From positions 104,113-168,112 of the forward strand of contig NZ_FONH01000002.1 of the NCBI RefSeq assembly GCF_900112865.1: a stretch of 64,000 nucleotides of DNA, given 5' to 3'. Every line of letters begins with the position of its first letter. The first letter of the stretch is position 1. This DNA is from Dyella marensis. Lineage in GTDB: Bacteria > Pseudomonadota > Gammaproteobacteria > Xanthomonadales > Rhodanobacteraceae. The notes beneath the pieces are model-generated. The model made no database searches. It was not told where the DNA came from and saw only the letters and a list, made by a program, of their open reading frames with translations. The translations under genes and the position numbers were made by a program. Of this stretch, positions 63,796 to 64,000 are shown one piece after another.

Positions 63796-63831
63796 GTTAC
63801 TTTTTCTTTGCTGGCCCAAAGCAAAAGTAAC
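63796..63831. repeat. Inverted repeat GTTACTTTT ... AAAAGTAAC
   Basis: GTTAC with a T-rich extension (63796-63809) pairs with AGCAAAAGTAAC (63820-63831) around GGCCC. It is followed by CAAAAAGAAA. The element is of a type often seen between proteobacterial genes and may end transcription in either direction. Confidence 0.55.
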
Positions 63832-63840
63832 CAAAAAGAA

Positions 63841-64000
63841 ATGGCCTAAGAGCGGGGACTGAGGCCAGCTTTAGCGCTGCGCCTTTGCGACGTCACGGCT
63901 CGATTGTCGCCGTATCGCATCGGCTCAAATGCCAACCACAAATCAGCCTTTCCCTACAGACATGCCGTGATTGTCTCGATAGCCTGAGCAGGTCGTCGAT
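63841..64000. other. Right edge, nothing recognised
   Basis: No start codon with ribosome site, RNA gene or repeat can be supported in these last 160 bp. A gene may begin just outside the window. Confidence 0.3.

Overview
The window is high-GC DNA (roughly two-thirds G+C by eye) from a free-living or plant-associated gammaproteobacterium, most likely order Lysobacterales (Xanthomonadales), family Rhodanobacteraceae (Dyella, Luteibacter or Rhodanobacter type). This placement is an inference. It rests on the codon and base composition, a vibrioferrin/xanthoferrin-type siderophore operon, a pectinesterase and the REP-like repeat families. There are no phage integration, capsid or lysis genes, no tRNA or rRNA genes and no CRISPR array.

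Positions 1-5682 (minus strand) hold one operon for a periplasmic molybdenum hydroxylase. XdhC and a MocA-like cytidylyltransferase mature the cofactor. They are followed by a [2Fe-2S] subunit, a large molybdopterin subunit with a twin-arginine signal, and a three-haem cytochrome c cut by the left edge. Positions 5820-16333 (plus strand) hold an iron-regulated NIS siderophore operon. A Fur box lies on a near-consensus promoter, then come an SbnG-like aldolase/citrate synthase, a TonB receptor and five genes in the order of vibrioferrin pvsABCDE (ATP-grasp ligase, NIS synthetase, MFS exporter, NIS synthetase, PLP decarboxylase).

Positions 16249-36597 are a mixed accessory region: a flavin monooxygenase, a beta-lactamase-fold hydrolase, an outer-membrane porin-like protein, three NTF2-fold proteins, a secreted pectinesterase, a TetR/DoxX pair with a clear operator, GTP cyclohydrolase II, a broken HlyD adaptor, a large secreted protein with duplicated end domains, a GIY-YIG-like protein, a cupin, a LysE exporter, and a tripartite drug efflux pump (EmrA/EmrB/NodT types) divergent from a GlxA-type regulator.

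Positions 36691-62892 (minus strand) are one 16-gene, 26-kb extracellular contractile injection system (eCIS, Afp/PVC-like). In transcription order these are: DUF4255 terminator protein, an unknown conserved protein, sheath, two tube proteins, DUF5908, LysM tube-baseplate adaptor, VgrG-like spike, PAAR tip, gp25, two large J-type baseplate proteins, a 1418-aa fibre-like protein with an H1-like basic tail, the tape-measure protein, a 1181-aa DUF4157 putative effector/carrier and an AAA+ ATPase. The operon is interrupted at two gaps by copies of one ~120-bp palindromic repeat. Upstream of it lies a leader region whose minus-strand transcript would be very C-rich and G-poor. The system most worth study is this eCIS: its DUF4157 protein contains an internal ~138-residue duplication, and several structural proteins carry clustered cysteines.
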